This document shows, piece by piece, positions 23,944 through 33,109 of a stretch of 61,174 nt of DNA. Both the position numbers and the translations under genes were made by a program. The first letter of the stretch is position 1. The number at the start of each line of letters is the position of its first letter. Origin of the DNA: a virus; IMG/VR virus record IMGVR_UViG_3300009182_000065, positions 1-61,174 of that record; one strand, 5' to 3'. The notes beneath the pieces were generated by a model. It did no database searches, was not told the DNA's origin, and was given only the letters and a program-made list of their open reading frames with translations.

Positions 23944-24475
23944 CCTTATTAGATATTATAACATCTAATAGGATTTGTTCAACTATTTCTTGTGGTAAAC
24001 CAGTGTTTGCATGTTTAACACTTTCGTTAATTTGTGAGAACTGGTGTTTTAATCTATCTTTCAACTCAAATGCAAAAATGGTTTGCTCCTTGGTAAGCTT
24101 TTCGTAGGTTGGTGTTTGCTGAAGCCTAAGTGCCTCTAGTAATGGTTCACCAGCATTTGCAACAATACCAGCAAGTCTTTTGTAAAAACGATTAAGAGGA
24201 GAGTTTGCAGCGAAATTAGCTACCTTTGAGATATTTTCATACAAATAACTTAAAACTAAAGATTTCTCCACTTGTTCTTTAACCGATGCAAGAAATTCAG
24301 GACCTCTCACATGAACTTTACCATAAGGATTGAATGGACATCCTGTACCAACTACCTTTGAACCACAAAAAATACATTTATTTGGTGCACCAAAATGAAC
24401 ATGTGTCTTTGTTGGACTGTAAAGACAAGGTCTTCCGTAATATTTTGAGTTACAATATATGCAATGAGAGTCCAT
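23930..24475 (-). CDS. Protein with duplicated zinc-binding knuckles
   Basis: 181 residues. Two related segments, CIYCNSKYYGRPCLYSP (residues 5-21) and CIFCGSKVVGTGCPFNP (34-50), are each followed by V-H. They look like tandem Cys3His zinc knuckles from internal duplication. The remaining 120 residues are helical with a Gln/Glu-rich region. I do not recognise the family. Nucleic-acid binding is a reasonable guess only. Confidence 0.55.
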   Translation of the reverse strand: MDSHCIYCNSKYYGRPCLYSPTKTHVHFGAPNKCIFCGSKVVGTGCPFNPYGKVHVRGPEFLASVKEQVEKSLVLSYLYENISKVANFAANSPLNRFYKRLAGIVANAGEPLLEALRLQQTPTYEKLTKEQTIFAFELKDRLKHQFSQINESVKHANTGLPQEIVEQILLDVIISNKDEVL

Positions 24476-24485
24476 GTTCTATTAT

Positions 24486-24917
24486 TTAGTCTAAAATACC
24501 AAATTTTTCTAGTTCTTGTTTGGGTGCTTTACCTATTCTTAGGTTTAAAATGCCATTATAATAGTCTTTTCTGAATAAAACATCTTTTTCCATTTGTTCT
24601 TTTGCTTCAAAATAAGCCAAAGCCCATTTGGAATCGCAAGTTTTTAATATTTTAAATATAAATTTATCCTTACCATGAATTTTAATATCTTGCATTAAAT
24701 CATTTGAAGAACTTGTATATGTTTTCCAATCGGATTCTTTCGAGTCAATCCTGTTTCTGGTTTTTCCTTTTAGAGGTTTTCTTTTAACCCTAGATTTACA
24801 TTGTTTTTTACCAATATACTTCTTATTACTAACAGTATTTGTAATTTCATATATAAACCCAAAAGTATCTTCTGTTATTTCAACAGATTCATTTAAAATC
24901 CAGTGACCAGTATCCAT
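24486..24917 (-). CDS. GIY-YIG nuclease
   Basis: 143 residues. GFIYEITN (residues about 19-26) and KKYIGKKQ (32-39) form the GIY-YIG motif pair. An SDWKTYTSSSNDL segment near 62-74 and a catalytic Glu candidate in AYFEAKEQ near 101-108 follow as in T4-like phage GIY-YIG proteins. It may be a free-standing homing endonuclease or a phage DNA-processing nuclease. It sits inside an operon and splits no gene here, so I cannot assign a homing site. Confidence 0.65.
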   Translation of the reverse strand: MDTGHWILNESVEITEDTFGFIYEITNTVSNKKYIGKKQCKSRVKRKPLKGKTRNRIDSKESDWKTYTSSSNDLMQDIKIHGKDKFIFKILKTCDSKWALAYFEAKEQMEKDVLFRKDYYNGILNLRIGKAPKQELEKFGILD

Positions 24918-25159
24918 TATTTCTTTTTACGTTTAACACGCTTGCGTGTTTTTTTACTCTTGGAATTCATCAACGGGGGGAAATTTCTTCTAATAACTCC
25001 ACCAACAGGTGCTGGTAAACGCACATCATTACCAGCATTCCAAACATTAACTCCACTAAATTGACTTGAAGTGCCAGAAGAAGCTCCTAATGTTCCACCT
25101 GCCGTACTGTTAGAATTTTCTGATATTAATTTATTAAATAATTGTTGAAAACGTTTCAT
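24917..25159 (-). CDS. Small Ser/Gly-rich protein with basic tail
   Basis: 80 residues. The N-terminal helix FQQLFNKLISENS is followed by a Ser/Thr/Gly-rich region and a highly basic C-terminal tail (residues 65-80). No family recognised. It is the first gene of the minus-strand operon and divergent from uvsY, sharing a 25-base intergenic region. Confidence 0.5.
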   Translation of the reverse strand: MKRFQQLFNKLISENSNSTAGGTLGASSGTSSQFSGVNVWNAGNDVRLPAPVGGVIRRNFPPLMNSKSKKTRKRVKRKKK

Positions 25160-25172
25160 AATGTGTTATAGT
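25145..25172 (+). promoter_or_regulatory. Sigma70-like promoter for uvsY operon
   Basis: TTGAAA (25145-25150), 16-base spacer, TATAGT (25167-25172), 12 bases to the ATG at 25185. A start codon candidate at 25161 lies inside this promoter and would not be transcribed from it, which supports 25185 as the start. Confidence 0.5.
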
Positions 25173-25184
25173 GTTAATATACTT

Positions 25185-25583
25185 ATGGAGATATTTGATA
25201 AATTTCAGGAAGAAATTAAAGAAGATGTTAAAATCGATCAATTAAATTTGTTAGATAAGCAAATGATGCTTCCTGCAATTAAACATAAATGGGTTGCAAG
25301 ACTCATGATGCAAAAAAAAACAAAAAATTCTTTAGATAAAAAGAAAAAAGAATTAAAAGAAGAAGTACTTAAAACATTAACCGAAAAAGGCATCCCAACA
25401 GGTATACCTAAAGTAGCACTCGATGCAAAAGTAGAATCTTCTGATGTTATTCAAAAAATAAATCAAGAAATTCAAGACGCACAAATTTTAATAGAATATT
25501 TAGAAAAAGTTGAAGGTGTATTTCGTAGCATGACTTTTGATATTAAAAATATCACAGAAATTACCAAGTTAGAAACCACATGA
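25185..25583 (+). CDS. uvsY: Recombination mediator UvsY
   Basis: 132 residues (T4 UvsY: 137). The order FQEEIKEDVKID, a KWVAR segment near residue 38, a basic coiled region and the ending RSMTFDIKNITEI agrees with UvsY proteins. The gene overlaps uvsW by four bases, as expected for the uvsY-uvsW pair of T4. UvsY loads UvsX recombinase onto gp32-coated ssDNA; both partners are in this window. Confidence 0.7.
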   Translation: MEIFDKFQEEIKEDVKIDQLNLLDKQMMLPAIKHKWVARLMMQKKTKNSLDKKKKELKEEVLKTLTEKGIPTGIPKVALDAKVESSDVIQKINQEIQDAQILIEYLEKVEGVFRSMTFDIKNITEITKLETT

Positions 25584-27007
25584 TTGAATTAACCTTAACC
25601 CCTAGCGGTAAACAAGCTCAGATTAACACTGATGCGTCTACGCTTGCGCTGATAAGGGATAAGTTTTCTATTGCAAATCCCGCACACCGAAGGAACGCAC
25701 GGTTTGTACCAGCAAGACTATACTGTATTACCCCATCTGGTAAATTCGAAATAGGAATGTTAAAAGACATATGTTCTTATTTGGAAAGTTGCCAAAAATC
25801 CTTTAATATAACTGATATTCTTAAAAAGAAATTTTCTGTTGGGTTTCAAAATCCAATTATTAAAAAATATTGCATGGTTTACAGGGATCACCAAGATAAA
25901 TCAATCAACATGGCAATTAAAAAAGGAAGAGGTATCATTTGTATTCCTACTGCTGGTGGAAAAACTCTTATTATGGCTGGTATAATAGAAAGCATGAGAC
26001 TTTCTATGTATAAGCCAAATGCAAAAGCTCTTGTTTTGGTTCCAAATATTCAACTAGTTGAGCAGACTGCAAAGGATTTTGAAGAATATGGCATGGAAAA
26101 AGTTACCAAATGGTCAGGTGATAACATCCCAGATCAAAATGCAACAACTATTGTTACTGGTACTCAAATACTTTTAAGTAACAAAAGTGATTTATCACTT
26201 TTAAATGATATTGATTTACTTTTAGTTGATGAAACTCATGGGTTAAGAAAGGGAAACGAGATTAATAAGGTTCTGCAACTTATAAACACTGATTATAAAT
26301 TTGGGTTTACTGGAACAATGCCCACATCACTTATCGATCAATGGAATATTATTGGAAAGATAGGACCCATCATCTACGAGGAAAAAACTCAAGACTTACA
26401 AGACAAAAATTATGTTTCAGATTTTAAGATATTTATATTAAATATCATTCATAAAAATATTCCAAGATTTAATCATAATCCAGCTAGACCAAGTGAAGCT
26501 TTTGAAAAAGAACTTGAATTTTTGACAAATAACTCAAGAAGAAACGAAATTATCACAAATCTTGCGTTAAAAGTCAAAAATAATACAATTATAATGGCTG
26601 ACAGGATTCAACATGGAGAAACTCTTGAGCAATTATTAAAAAACAAAAGTGAAGAATTTAACAAGATTGTTTATTTCATAAGGGGATCAACCGAAATGGA
26701 AGACAGGGAAGCAATAAGAAAACTTATGGACGGTAGAGATGACGTAGTTGTTGTTGCAATATCGAAAATCTTCAGTACAGGTATAAATATACCCAATCTT
26801 CATAATATTATTTTTGCATCTGCTGGTAAGGCAAAAATAAAGATCATGCAATCCATTGGTCGTGCGTTAAGATTACATCCAACAAAATCAATGGCTAATA
26901 TTTTTGATATTTCTGATAATACAAAGTATGGCAAAAGACATTTAACCGAAAGAGAAACTTTATACATTAACGAAAAATACAATTATGACAAAACCGACAT
27001 ACATTAA
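25580..27007 (+). CDS. uvsW: DNA/RNA helicase UvsW
   Basis: 475 residues, a superfamily 2 helicase. Walker A PTAGGKT at 123-129, DETH box at 217-220, FTGTMPTS (motif III) near 244-251, and motif VI QSIGRALR near 426-433. T4 UvsW (503 residues) unwinds R-loops and branched DNA and switches origin replication to recombination-dependent replication. It overlaps both uvsY (4 bases) and the gp55 gene (23 bases), so it lies within one operon. The opening segment is a phage-type N-terminal domain. Confidence 0.85.
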   Translation: MIELTLTPSGKQAQINTDASTLALIRDKFSIANPAHRRNARFVPARLYCITPSGKFEIGMLKDICSYLESCQKSFNITDILKKKFSVGFQNPIIKKYCMVYRDHQDKSINMAIKKGRGIICIPTAGGKTLIMAGIIESMRLSMYKPNAKALVLVPNIQLVEQTAKDFEEYGMEKVTKWSGDNIPDQNATTIVTGTQILLSNKSDLSLLNDIDLLLVDETHGLRKGNEINKVLQLINTDYKFGFTGTMPTSLIDQWNIIGKIGPIIYEEKTQDLQDKNYVSDFKIFILNIIHKNIPRFNHNPARPSEAFEKELEFLTNNSRRNEIITNLALKVKNNTIIMADRIQHGETLEQLLKNKSEEFNKIVYFIRGSTEMEDREAIRKLMDGRDDVVVVAISKIFSTGINIPNLHNIIFASAGKAKIKIMQSIGRALRLHPTKSMANIFDISDNTKYGKRHLTERETLYINEKYNYDKTDIH

Positions 27008-27644
27008 AAGAAAAAAACGAGTAAAAAAAGAAGACACATTTGATGATTTAATTTATCATGATATTATTGATGATAGTCATGATTTAAGAGATGATCATGA
27101 AGAAGAAATGTTAATAAATGATGAAGATGACATTGATCTCGTTGAAGATGCTTTAGATGAAAATATTTTGGTTGAGGTAATCAAAGATACTAATGATATT
27201 CCAAAGCGAAAAACAAAAGCAGTTACGGATAAAACAAAATATTACGTTGACCCGAAAGAATTTGATTCCGAAATAGTCAGCTATTATGATACTGGTAAAA
27301 TGTCTGATAATTTAGCAAATATGATTAGTAAAATTTCTAATAAATTAAGTTATGCCCCAAACTTTATTAATTATACTTATCGAGAAGAAATGGTTGGTGA
27401 TGGTGTTATCAGAATGATGAAGGCATTGATGGCAAAAAAGTACAATCGTGAGAAAGGAACAAATCCCTTTTCATATTTTACTAGAATTGCCTTTAATGCA
27501 TTCAGAAATAGAATCAAAAAAGAAAAGCACATGGCTGACACTCACGAAAAATATCAAAATGAATTAATGATGATGTCTCAAAATTATAACGTTTTGATGA
27601 AAAATAATAATATCAGAATTAACAAAGAAAGAGAAAGACATTGA
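26985..27644 (+). CDS. 55: Late-transcription sigma factor gp55
   Basis: 219 residues (T4: 185). The first 75 residues are highly acidic and probably disordered. The C-terminal part contains KMSDNLANMISKISNKLS and EEMVGDGVIRMMKALMAK, followed by NPFSYFTRIAFNAFRNR near residues 150-175, the sigma region 2-like core conserved in gp55. gp55 with gp33 and the sliding clamp directs host RNA polymerase to late promoters (TATAAATA). The start overlaps uvsW by 23 bases; an ATG further in cannot be excluded. Confidence 0.75.
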   Translation: MTKPTYIKRKKRVKKEDTFDDLIYHDIIDDSHDLRDDHEEEMLINDEDDIDLVEDALDENILVEVIKDTNDIPKRKTKAVTDKTKYYVDPKEFDSEIVSYYDTGKMSDNLANMISKISNKLSYAPNFINYTYREEMVGDGVIRMMKALMAKKYNREKGTNPFSYFTRIAFNAFRNRIKKEKHMADTHEKYQNELMMMSQNYNVLMKNNNIRINKERERH

Positions 27645-27668
27645 AATATTTTAAATTGCTGATAGAAT
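27641..27668 (+). promoter_or_regulatory. Sigma70-like promoter for gp47
   Basis: TTGAAA (27641-27646), 16-base spacer, TAGAAT (27663-27668), seven bases to the ATG at 27676. It overlaps the last codon of gp55. Confidence 0.55.
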
Positions 27669-27675
27669 AGTCTTA

Positions 27676-28734
27676 ATGAAAATTTCTAGTAAAAAAATAG
27701 GATGTTTTTCTGATATTCACATAGGTTTAGGTCAAGATGGCAAACAATGGCACGATATTGCTTTGAATTTTGCTAAATGGGCATCCGAAAAATATAAAGA
27801 ACTTGGTATTGATGAAATTATAATACCAGGCGATATATTTCACAATAGAAGCGAAATCAATGTAGCTACTTTAGCTACAGCAAAACAATTTTTTGATTAT
27901 TTTAAAGATTTTACCGTTTATATTTCTAGCGGAAATCACGATTGCTTTTACAAAAACAATAGCACGGTTAACTCTATATCAATTTTATCTGGATGGAACA
28001 ATATTTTAATTATTGATAAAGAATGCGTTGTTCTTAAAACACCTTATAAAGATATTGTTATGGTTCCTTGGGGCGTTGAATATGATCAAATACCAAAAAC
28101 AGACGGTATAATATTTGGTCATTTTGAAATCAGTTCGTTTTATATGAATTCCTACAAGGTATGCGAACATGGAATGGAATCTAAACAACTTTTTAAAAAG
28201 TCTCCTATGATTATTTCTGGTCATTTCCACAAAAAGGACGATAGAAAATATGATAAAGGTAGAATTGTTTATTTAGGTAGTCCATATCAACATAATTTTG
28301 GAGATACTGGTGATAGCAGAGGAATTTATGTATTAGATTTAGAGAAAACCGAACTACAATTTATAGAAAATAATATTTCACCTAAACATCTTAAACTTTC
28401 AACTAAAGCATTTGTGGAAAACCCCGAATCTATAAAAAGTGAATTGTTAAAGGAACAATTAAAAAACAATATTGTTAGTTTAATTATTGATACCGAAATT
28501 GATCAAGAAAAACTTGCACTTTTAACTTCAAAATTGCAAATAATAGAACCATTATCAATTAGAACTGATTTTATTACAGATAATACAGGTATTGAAACGC
28601 TCGACAATACAAAGGAAATAGATTCTGGCAACTTAATTAAAGATATGGAGGATTTTGTAAACAACTTAACCATAGAAAACAAACAAGAGGTCATTGATTA
28701 TCTGACCGAATCTTATAATTTATTATCTAAATGA
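27676..28734 (+). CDS. 47: Recombination nuclease subunit gp47 (SbcD/Mre11-like)
   Basis: 352 residues (T4 gp47: 339). Calcineurin-like phosphoesterase motifs appear in order: SDIHIG (12-17), GDIFHNRSE (53-61), SGNHDC (82-87) and GHFHKKD near 178. gp47 pairs with gp46 as the Mre11-Rad50-type complex that resects DNA ends for recombination-dependent replication. In T4 the two genes are adjacent. Here gp46 lies 15 kb downstream at 43716, with a glycan gene island between them. The end overlaps the next gene by four bases, so gp47 and the island share a transcript. Confidence 0.85.
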   Translation: MKISSKKIGCFSDIHIGLGQDGKQWHDIALNFAKWASEKYKELGIDEIIIPGDIFHNRSEINVATLATAKQFFDYFKDFTVYISSGNHDCFYKNNSTVNSISILSGWNNILIIDKECVVLKTPYKDIVMVPWGVEYDQIPKTDGIIFGHFEISSFYMNSYKVCEHGMESKQLFKKSPMIISGHFHKKDDRKYDKGRIVYLGSPYQHNFGDTGDSRGIYVLDLEKTELQFIENNISPKHLKLSTKAFVENPESIKSELLKEQLKNNIVSLIIDTEIDQEKLALLTSKLQIIEPLSIRTDFITDNTGIETLDNTKEIDSGNLIKDMEDFVNNLTIENKQEVIDYLTESYNLLSK

Positions 28735-29504
28735 ACAATTTAATAGGAATAGGCATTCTTGACCTTTATACACAAGAAGATTTACAAAATTGTTGGGATT
28801 CCATTCCTGACAAGTATAAAAATCATGATGATTTATTGACTCGTGTTTTTGTGGTAAGCAACAATGATAATAAACCAATAACTGATGCCCAGACAAAAAA
28901 ATACTCAACTGCTGTTCAAATGGCAACAATGAGAAATTATCTTGTTTCTCAAATGAGACTAAAGGGATGCAAATATTATTTTCTTTTACACTCTAATGTG
29001 ATTATTAAAGATCCAGAAATATTTGAAAAAACACTTAAATTAGCAGATACTTTCGGTACATGGGTAATCATGGGTCCTTCCACAATAGATCAAACAATTG
29101 AAGATGATAATGGGTTAAATTTAAACCTTTCAAAGAATTTAAATTCTGAATTTATGTTTTTATTTTCAGGAATTGTAAAAAACAATGGTTATTTTGATGA
29201 AAAGTTTTTTAATGGAAAAGATATTGATGTATTGGATTATGTTTTAAAATTAAGAAATAAAAAAGCATACCCTGCTACAAATTATCATCCAATAATATCA
29301 GAAGGTTTAGAAATTAAAAAAACGCAAATTAATAAATTGGGATTAAAGGATATTCCTGACATAGACAGAAGCGTTCAAATAAGTTATGCAAACTTTTTTA
29401 ATACGCACAAGTACATCCCAACCGAAACCGATCCCCCACACGTATCAGAAAAAGAACTTTTAGCATCAATGGAGGAAATTCAAAAAAATTATGCAAAACG
29501 GTAA
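28731..29504 (+). CDS. GT-A-like protein, glycosyltransferase candidate
   Basis: 257 residues. The fold order resembles the next two genes: an N-terminal IGIGILDLYT strand, a helix with AQTKKYSTAVQMATMRNYL (positions about 53-75), and KYYFLLHSNVIIKDPEIF near 85-105. In the position of the acidic motif it has HSNV rather than EDD, so a key metal ligand may be missing. It could be an inactive or divergent glycosyltransferase. First gene of the island, overlapping gp47 by four bases (ATGA). Confidence 0.5.
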   Translation: MNNLIGIGILDLYTQEDLQNCWDSIPDKYKNHDDLLTRVFVVSNNDNKPITDAQTKKYSTAVQMATMRNYLVSQMRLKGCKYYFLLHSNVIIKDPEIFEKTLKLADTFGTWVIMGPSTIDQTIEDDNGLNLNLSKNLNSEFMFLFSGIVKNNGYFDEKFFNGKDIDVLDYVLKLRNKKAYPATNYHPIISEGLEIKKTQINKLGLKDIPDIDRSVQISYANFFNTHKYIPTETDPPHVSEKELLASMEEIQKNYAKR

Positions 29505-30306
29505 AATAGGAGTTGGATTAATAACATGCGATAGACCTAATTTCTTTAATAAAAGTTTTTTATCTATTAAAGATATACCAAATATAGATATAGTCGTAGT
29601 GGATGATGGCATAACACCAGTTGTTGATGAAACTTTTGAAGTTGCATCTATTAAAACAATAGGCAAAATAGGTGTTGGTAAAGCAAAAAACAAAGCTTTA
29701 AAATATCTATTAGATAATAATTGTGAACATATTTTTTTAATGGAAGATGATATTTTTATTAAGAATGGTGAAGTTTTCCAAAAATACATCGACACTGCTC
29801 TTAACACGGGCGTTAAACATCTTAATTTTGGATTGCATGGCAACCACAATCTTGATCTTAATAAAAAACCAATCGTCAGAAAGACCATAAATTATACTGA
29901 TGGTTGTAAAATAGATTTGTACCCCAATCTTCTTGGTGCATTTAGTTATTACCATAGAGATGTTTTAGATAAATGCGGGTTAATGGACGAAGAATACTAT
30001 AATGCACTTGAACATGTTGATCATACCTATCAAATTATAAAAGAAGGATACCATCCTCCGTTTAGATGGTTTGCTGATATTCATAATTCCCAAAATTACC
30101 TTGAAGATATTGTTGAAGATCACAAAGAAAGTAAAATTAGATCGGATGAGGATTTTCACAAAAAATTTATAACAGCATTAGATATTTTTATTAAGAAAAA
30201 CAACTTTTCAGTAATTGGCAATTACGGACCCCAAGAAAAAAATTACACAATCCAAGAAGTAATACAAAATCTTATAACTATTCACGAAAAATATGCCAGA
30301 AAATGA
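29491..30306 (+). CDS. Family 2 glycosyltransferase
   Basis: 271 residues with GT2 signatures: GLITCDRPNF (9-18), VVDDG (36-40), and the metal motif MEDD (84-87). The C-terminal part has DGCKIDLYPNLLGAF and a HVDHTYQIIKEGYHPP segment near 175-190 containing the acceptor/catalytic region. Soluble, no membrane helices. It overlaps both neighbours by 14 bases. It is clearly paralogous to the next gene, sharing the opening, the ...HIF(L)(M/I)EDD segment and the FxWFxDxxNS(Q/D)xxxx motif. Confidence 0.7.
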   Translation: MQNGKIGVGLITCDRPNFFNKSFLSIKDIPNIDIVVVDDGITPVVDETFEVASIKTIGKIGVGKAKNKALKYLLDNNCEHIFLMEDDIFIKNGEVFQKYIDTALNTGVKHLNFGLHGNHNLDLNKKPIVRKTINYTDGCKIDLYPNLLGAFSYYHRDVLDKCGLMDEEYYNALEHVDHTYQIIKEGYHPPFRWFADIHNSQNYLEDIVEDHKESKIRSDEDFHKKFITALDIFIKKNNFSVIGNYGPQEKNYTIQEVIQNLITIHEKYARK

Positions 30307-31075
30307 AAAAATAGGTGTTGGTATAACCACTTATAATTCAGAAGGGTATTTTAAGACTCTTTATGATTCTCTTCCTCTTGATAAGATTGACGAATTGGTT
30401 GTAGTTAATGGTGGAGATCGTTATGAGGGAAAATATGAATGTGATTGGATACAACATAATAAAAACAGGTATCCTTCAGTGTGTAGGAATGATTGTATAA
30501 CATTTTTGTTAAATAAACAATGTCAACACATTTTTTTAATTGAAGATGACATGATTATAAAAAGTCCAAATATTTTTAATGAATATATCAATGCATCAAA
30601 GATTACGGGATTAAATTATTTTTGTTTTGCCAGTATATCAGTGGATGCGGGTGCTGCGCACGAAAGAACACCAAAATTAAAAGTAAATTATGGAAATTTA
30701 CTAGAAGTTTATTTTTATAATAATACCTGCAACGAATTTACCTATCATCATAGAAGTTGTTTTGAAAAAACAGGGTTATATGATGGAAACATGAGAGAAT
30801 TATTTGATGCAGATATGGTTTATCGTCAAACCTTAAAACATCCAAATATTTCTCCTTTTTGGTGGTTTAGTGACCTCGGTAACAGTGATGATTTAATAAA
30901 AAATAATCCAGATGCGCACAGTCGATTACAAACCGATAGACCAGACGGCTCAAGAGAACAGACTATTGTTGGAACAATGCAGTATTTTAAAAATAAACAT
31001 AGTTTAGCAGTTAATGAAATACCAATTAAAACGGAACTTGAGGTTGTTGATCATTTAAAAAAAATAAAACCATGA
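30293..31075 (+). CDS. Family 2 glycosyltransferase, paralogue of previous
   Basis: 260 residues. GVGITTYNSEGYF (8-20), LVVVNG (35-40), IEDD (83-86) and FWWFSDLGNSDD near 184-195 align with the gene at 29491. Tandem duplication followed by divergence is the simplest reading. Two additional cysteines near residues 50-68 distinguish it. Overlaps the next gene by four bases. Confidence 0.65.
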   Translation: MPENEKIGVGITTYNSEGYFKTLYDSLPLDKIDELVVVNGGDRYEGKYECDWIQHNKNRYPSVCRNDCITFLLNKQCQHIFLIEDDMIIKSPNIFNEYINASKITGLNYFCFASISVDAGAAHERTPKLKVNYGNLLEVYFYNNTCNEFTYHHRSCFEKTGLYDGNMRELFDADMVYRQTLKHPNISPFWWFSDLGNSDDLIKNNPDAHSRLQTDRPDGSREQTIVGTMQYFKNKHSLAVNEIPIKTELEVVDHLKKIKP

Positions 31076-31854
31076 AACTTGCTATAGGAATTAATATATT
31101 TGGATGTTATAAAAGACAAGATCATTGTATTGAAGTTTTAAACAAACTTGTATCCAAATATACAAATGACATAGAATTATATAATATAACATTTGAAAAT
31201 GAAAAAAATTATTTATTGGGGTTTAAGCACTTACCATTATTAAAACGAACCGCCAAAGATGTTGCGTTATATTCAATATCAAATAAACCAATAGCAAAAG
31301 ATTTTTTTGATATTCTTTCTGAGCAAGATTGTGATTACTTTCTCTTTGTTAACAGTGACATAATGGTTACTGAAAAATTAATAAAGTTAATTTTAAAAGG
31401 CGAATATGAAACGTATTGCGTCTCTAGGCATGATGTTTATGAAATAAACGATTTATCAGTTGATAAAATTATGCCTTTTAGAATTGAAATAGCTGGATTT
31501 GATGCATGGGCAGTTAAAAAAGATTGGTGGATTAAAAATAGAGATTTATTTGACGATTATATTTACGCAGAAGCATTATGGGACGTTTTCTTTTCGGTTC
31601 AAATGTACAATAATAGTAATTGCATACTTTGTAATAAAGATGTTTACTTGGCTCATGAAAAACATGAATTAAAATGGAATGAATTTTCAGCAGAGCATAC
31701 ACATAATGAAAAATTATGGAAAAGTACACCTTATCACGAAAGGTGGCATAAATTCATATACGATTATTTAACACAAAGACCAACATGGGGTCATTTTTTA
31801 TACCCATTACCAGATGAGCTTGAAAAAGAAAAAGAATATTTAAAAATTAAATGA
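31072..31854 (+). CDS. GT-A-like glycosyltransferase
   Basis: 260 residues. The motif FVNSDIMV (around residue 90) provides an NSD in place of the usual DxD, as in several phage and bacterial GT families. IAGFDAWAVKKDWW near 141-154 is a typical acceptor-site segment, followed by DDYIYAEALWDVFF and a HEKHE segment. Overlaps by four bases at both ends. Donor unknown. Confidence 0.55.
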   Translation: MKLAIGINIFGCYKRQDHCIEVLNKLVSKYTNDIELYNITFENEKNYLLGFKHLPLLKRTAKDVALYSISNKPIAKDFFDILSEQDCDYFLFVNSDIMVTEKLIKLILKGEYETYCVSRHDVYEINDLSVDKIMPFRIEIAGFDAWAVKKDWWIKNRDLFDDYIYAEALWDVFFSVQMYNNSNCILCNKDVYLAHEKHELKWNEFSAEHTHNEKLWKSTPYHERWHKFIYDYLTQRPTWGHFLYPLPDELEKEKEYLKIK

Positions 31855-32519
31855 AATATATAAATAAATTTTACGAAAAGATATACATTATTCATTGGAA
31901 ACCTTTAAAAGAAAGAAAAGAATATTTGTCTAAAAAACTTGAACAGCTTAATTTTTCACATTTAGTGGAATGGGTCGATCAATATGAAACCGAAGAAAAT
32001 TTACACGGTATTAAAAATGTTTTTAAACTAAATCTAAGACTTCTTGCTGTTAATATGTCACATATCTACTGTTACGAAGAACAAATTAAGCACCAATATA
32101 AAAACATTCTAATTTTAGAAGATGATATAGATTTTGGAGAACTAGACATCTTAACTTATTTGGATCAAGTTGCATTTGAATTTCAACAATTAGATGGAGA
32201 TATTGCATTTTTAAGCACTTGTTGTGGATTAAAGGTTAAAAAATTAAAACCACCAACTTTATTATATTATGATAAAAATTACGTAACCCGTTGCATGGGT
32301 GCTTATGTTGTAAATCTAAGATGCGCTGAAAAATTAATAGCAATGTGTACAAATTACCATGCAATAGACAGAGTTTTAAATTATTCTTTGCCTCTTATAA
32401 ATGTAAGAGTATTATGGTCGGGTTTACCTATTAGACAAGGCAGTGAAACAGGCAAGTATAAAAGCAGCTTTCCACTAGAAATAAGAGATGCTAACGGTAA
32501 TTACAAAAATATATCATGA
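31851..32519 (+). CDS. Family 25 glycosyltransferase
   Basis: 222 residues. IYIIHWKPLKERK (11-23) is the GT25 opening. MSHIYCYEEQ and NILILEDDIDF (LEDD at 89-92) are its core, followed by CMGAYVVNLRCAEKL (about 143-157) and a final SxxSxxSGKYKSSF-like end. LPS/glycan glycosyltransferase. Related to the genes at 1-276 (partial) and 39295. Overlaps by four bases at both ends. Confidence 0.7.
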   Translation: MKYINKFYEKIYIIHWKPLKERKEYLSKKLEQLNFSHLVEWVDQYETEENLHGIKNVFKLNLRLLAVNMSHIYCYEEQIKHQYKNILILEDDIDFGELDILTYLDQVAFEFQQLDGDIAFLSTCCGLKVKKLKPPTLLYYDKNYVTRCMGAYVVNLRCAEKLIAMCTNYHAIDRVLNYSLPLINVRVLWSGLPIRQGSETGKYKSSFPLEIRDANGNYKNIS

Positions 32520-33109
32520 AACTAGAATTAATTAAAAAATATTTTAACCCGCAAACCATATTAGATATAGGTGCACATCATGGCGAATTTAATCATCATT
32601 GTAGAGCTTATTTTCCTAATAGTTACATATTTTCAATTGAAGGTAATGAATTATGCGAAGAAATTTTAAAAAATAATAATTGTTTATATCTTATAGCACT
32701 TTTAGGTAAAGAAAAACAAAAAACCATTTTTTATAAAACAAAACTTGATTTACATTGCACAGGTAATTCTCTTTATAAAGAGTTGACAACTCATTATAAT
32801 GATATTAATTTAATAAAAGAAGAAAAAGAACTTCAAACTTTAGATGAAATTTTTTCAGCTAATGAAACTTTTGATTTGATTAAAATAGATACACAAGGTT
32901 CCGAGTTAGATATTTTAGAAGGAGGCAAAAAAATAGTTCAAAACGCAAAAGGCATTTTATTGGAAGTTTCCATAAAACCTTATAACGAAGGCGCACCGTT
33001 ATATAATGATGTAATAAATTATATGAATAGCATAGGATTTGAAAATAAAGAATTTTTAGATGGTTCAATGGAATCAATTCAAGCAGATATTCTTTTTATA
33101 AAAAAATGA
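32516..33109 (+). CDS. FkbM-family methyltransferase
   Basis: 197 residues. TILDIGAHHGEF (14-25) is the SAM-binding motif I, FSIEGNELCEE (41-51) motif II, and LIKIDTQGSELDILEGG (122-138) the diagnostic FkbM segment. Such enzymes O-methylate sugars or polyketides with S-adenosylmethionine. Placed among glycosyltransferases, it probably methylates a sugar of the assembled glycan, which is inference. Confidence 0.8.
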   Translation: MKLELIKKYFNPQTILDIGAHHGEFNHHCRAYFPNSYIFSIEGNELCEEILKNNNCLYLIALLGKEKQKTIFYKTKLDLHCTGNSLYKELTTHYNDINLIKEEKELQTLDEIFSANETFDLIKIDTQGSELDILEGGKKIVQNAKGILLEVSIKPYNEGAPLYNDVINYMNSIGFENKEFLDGSMESIQADILFIKK

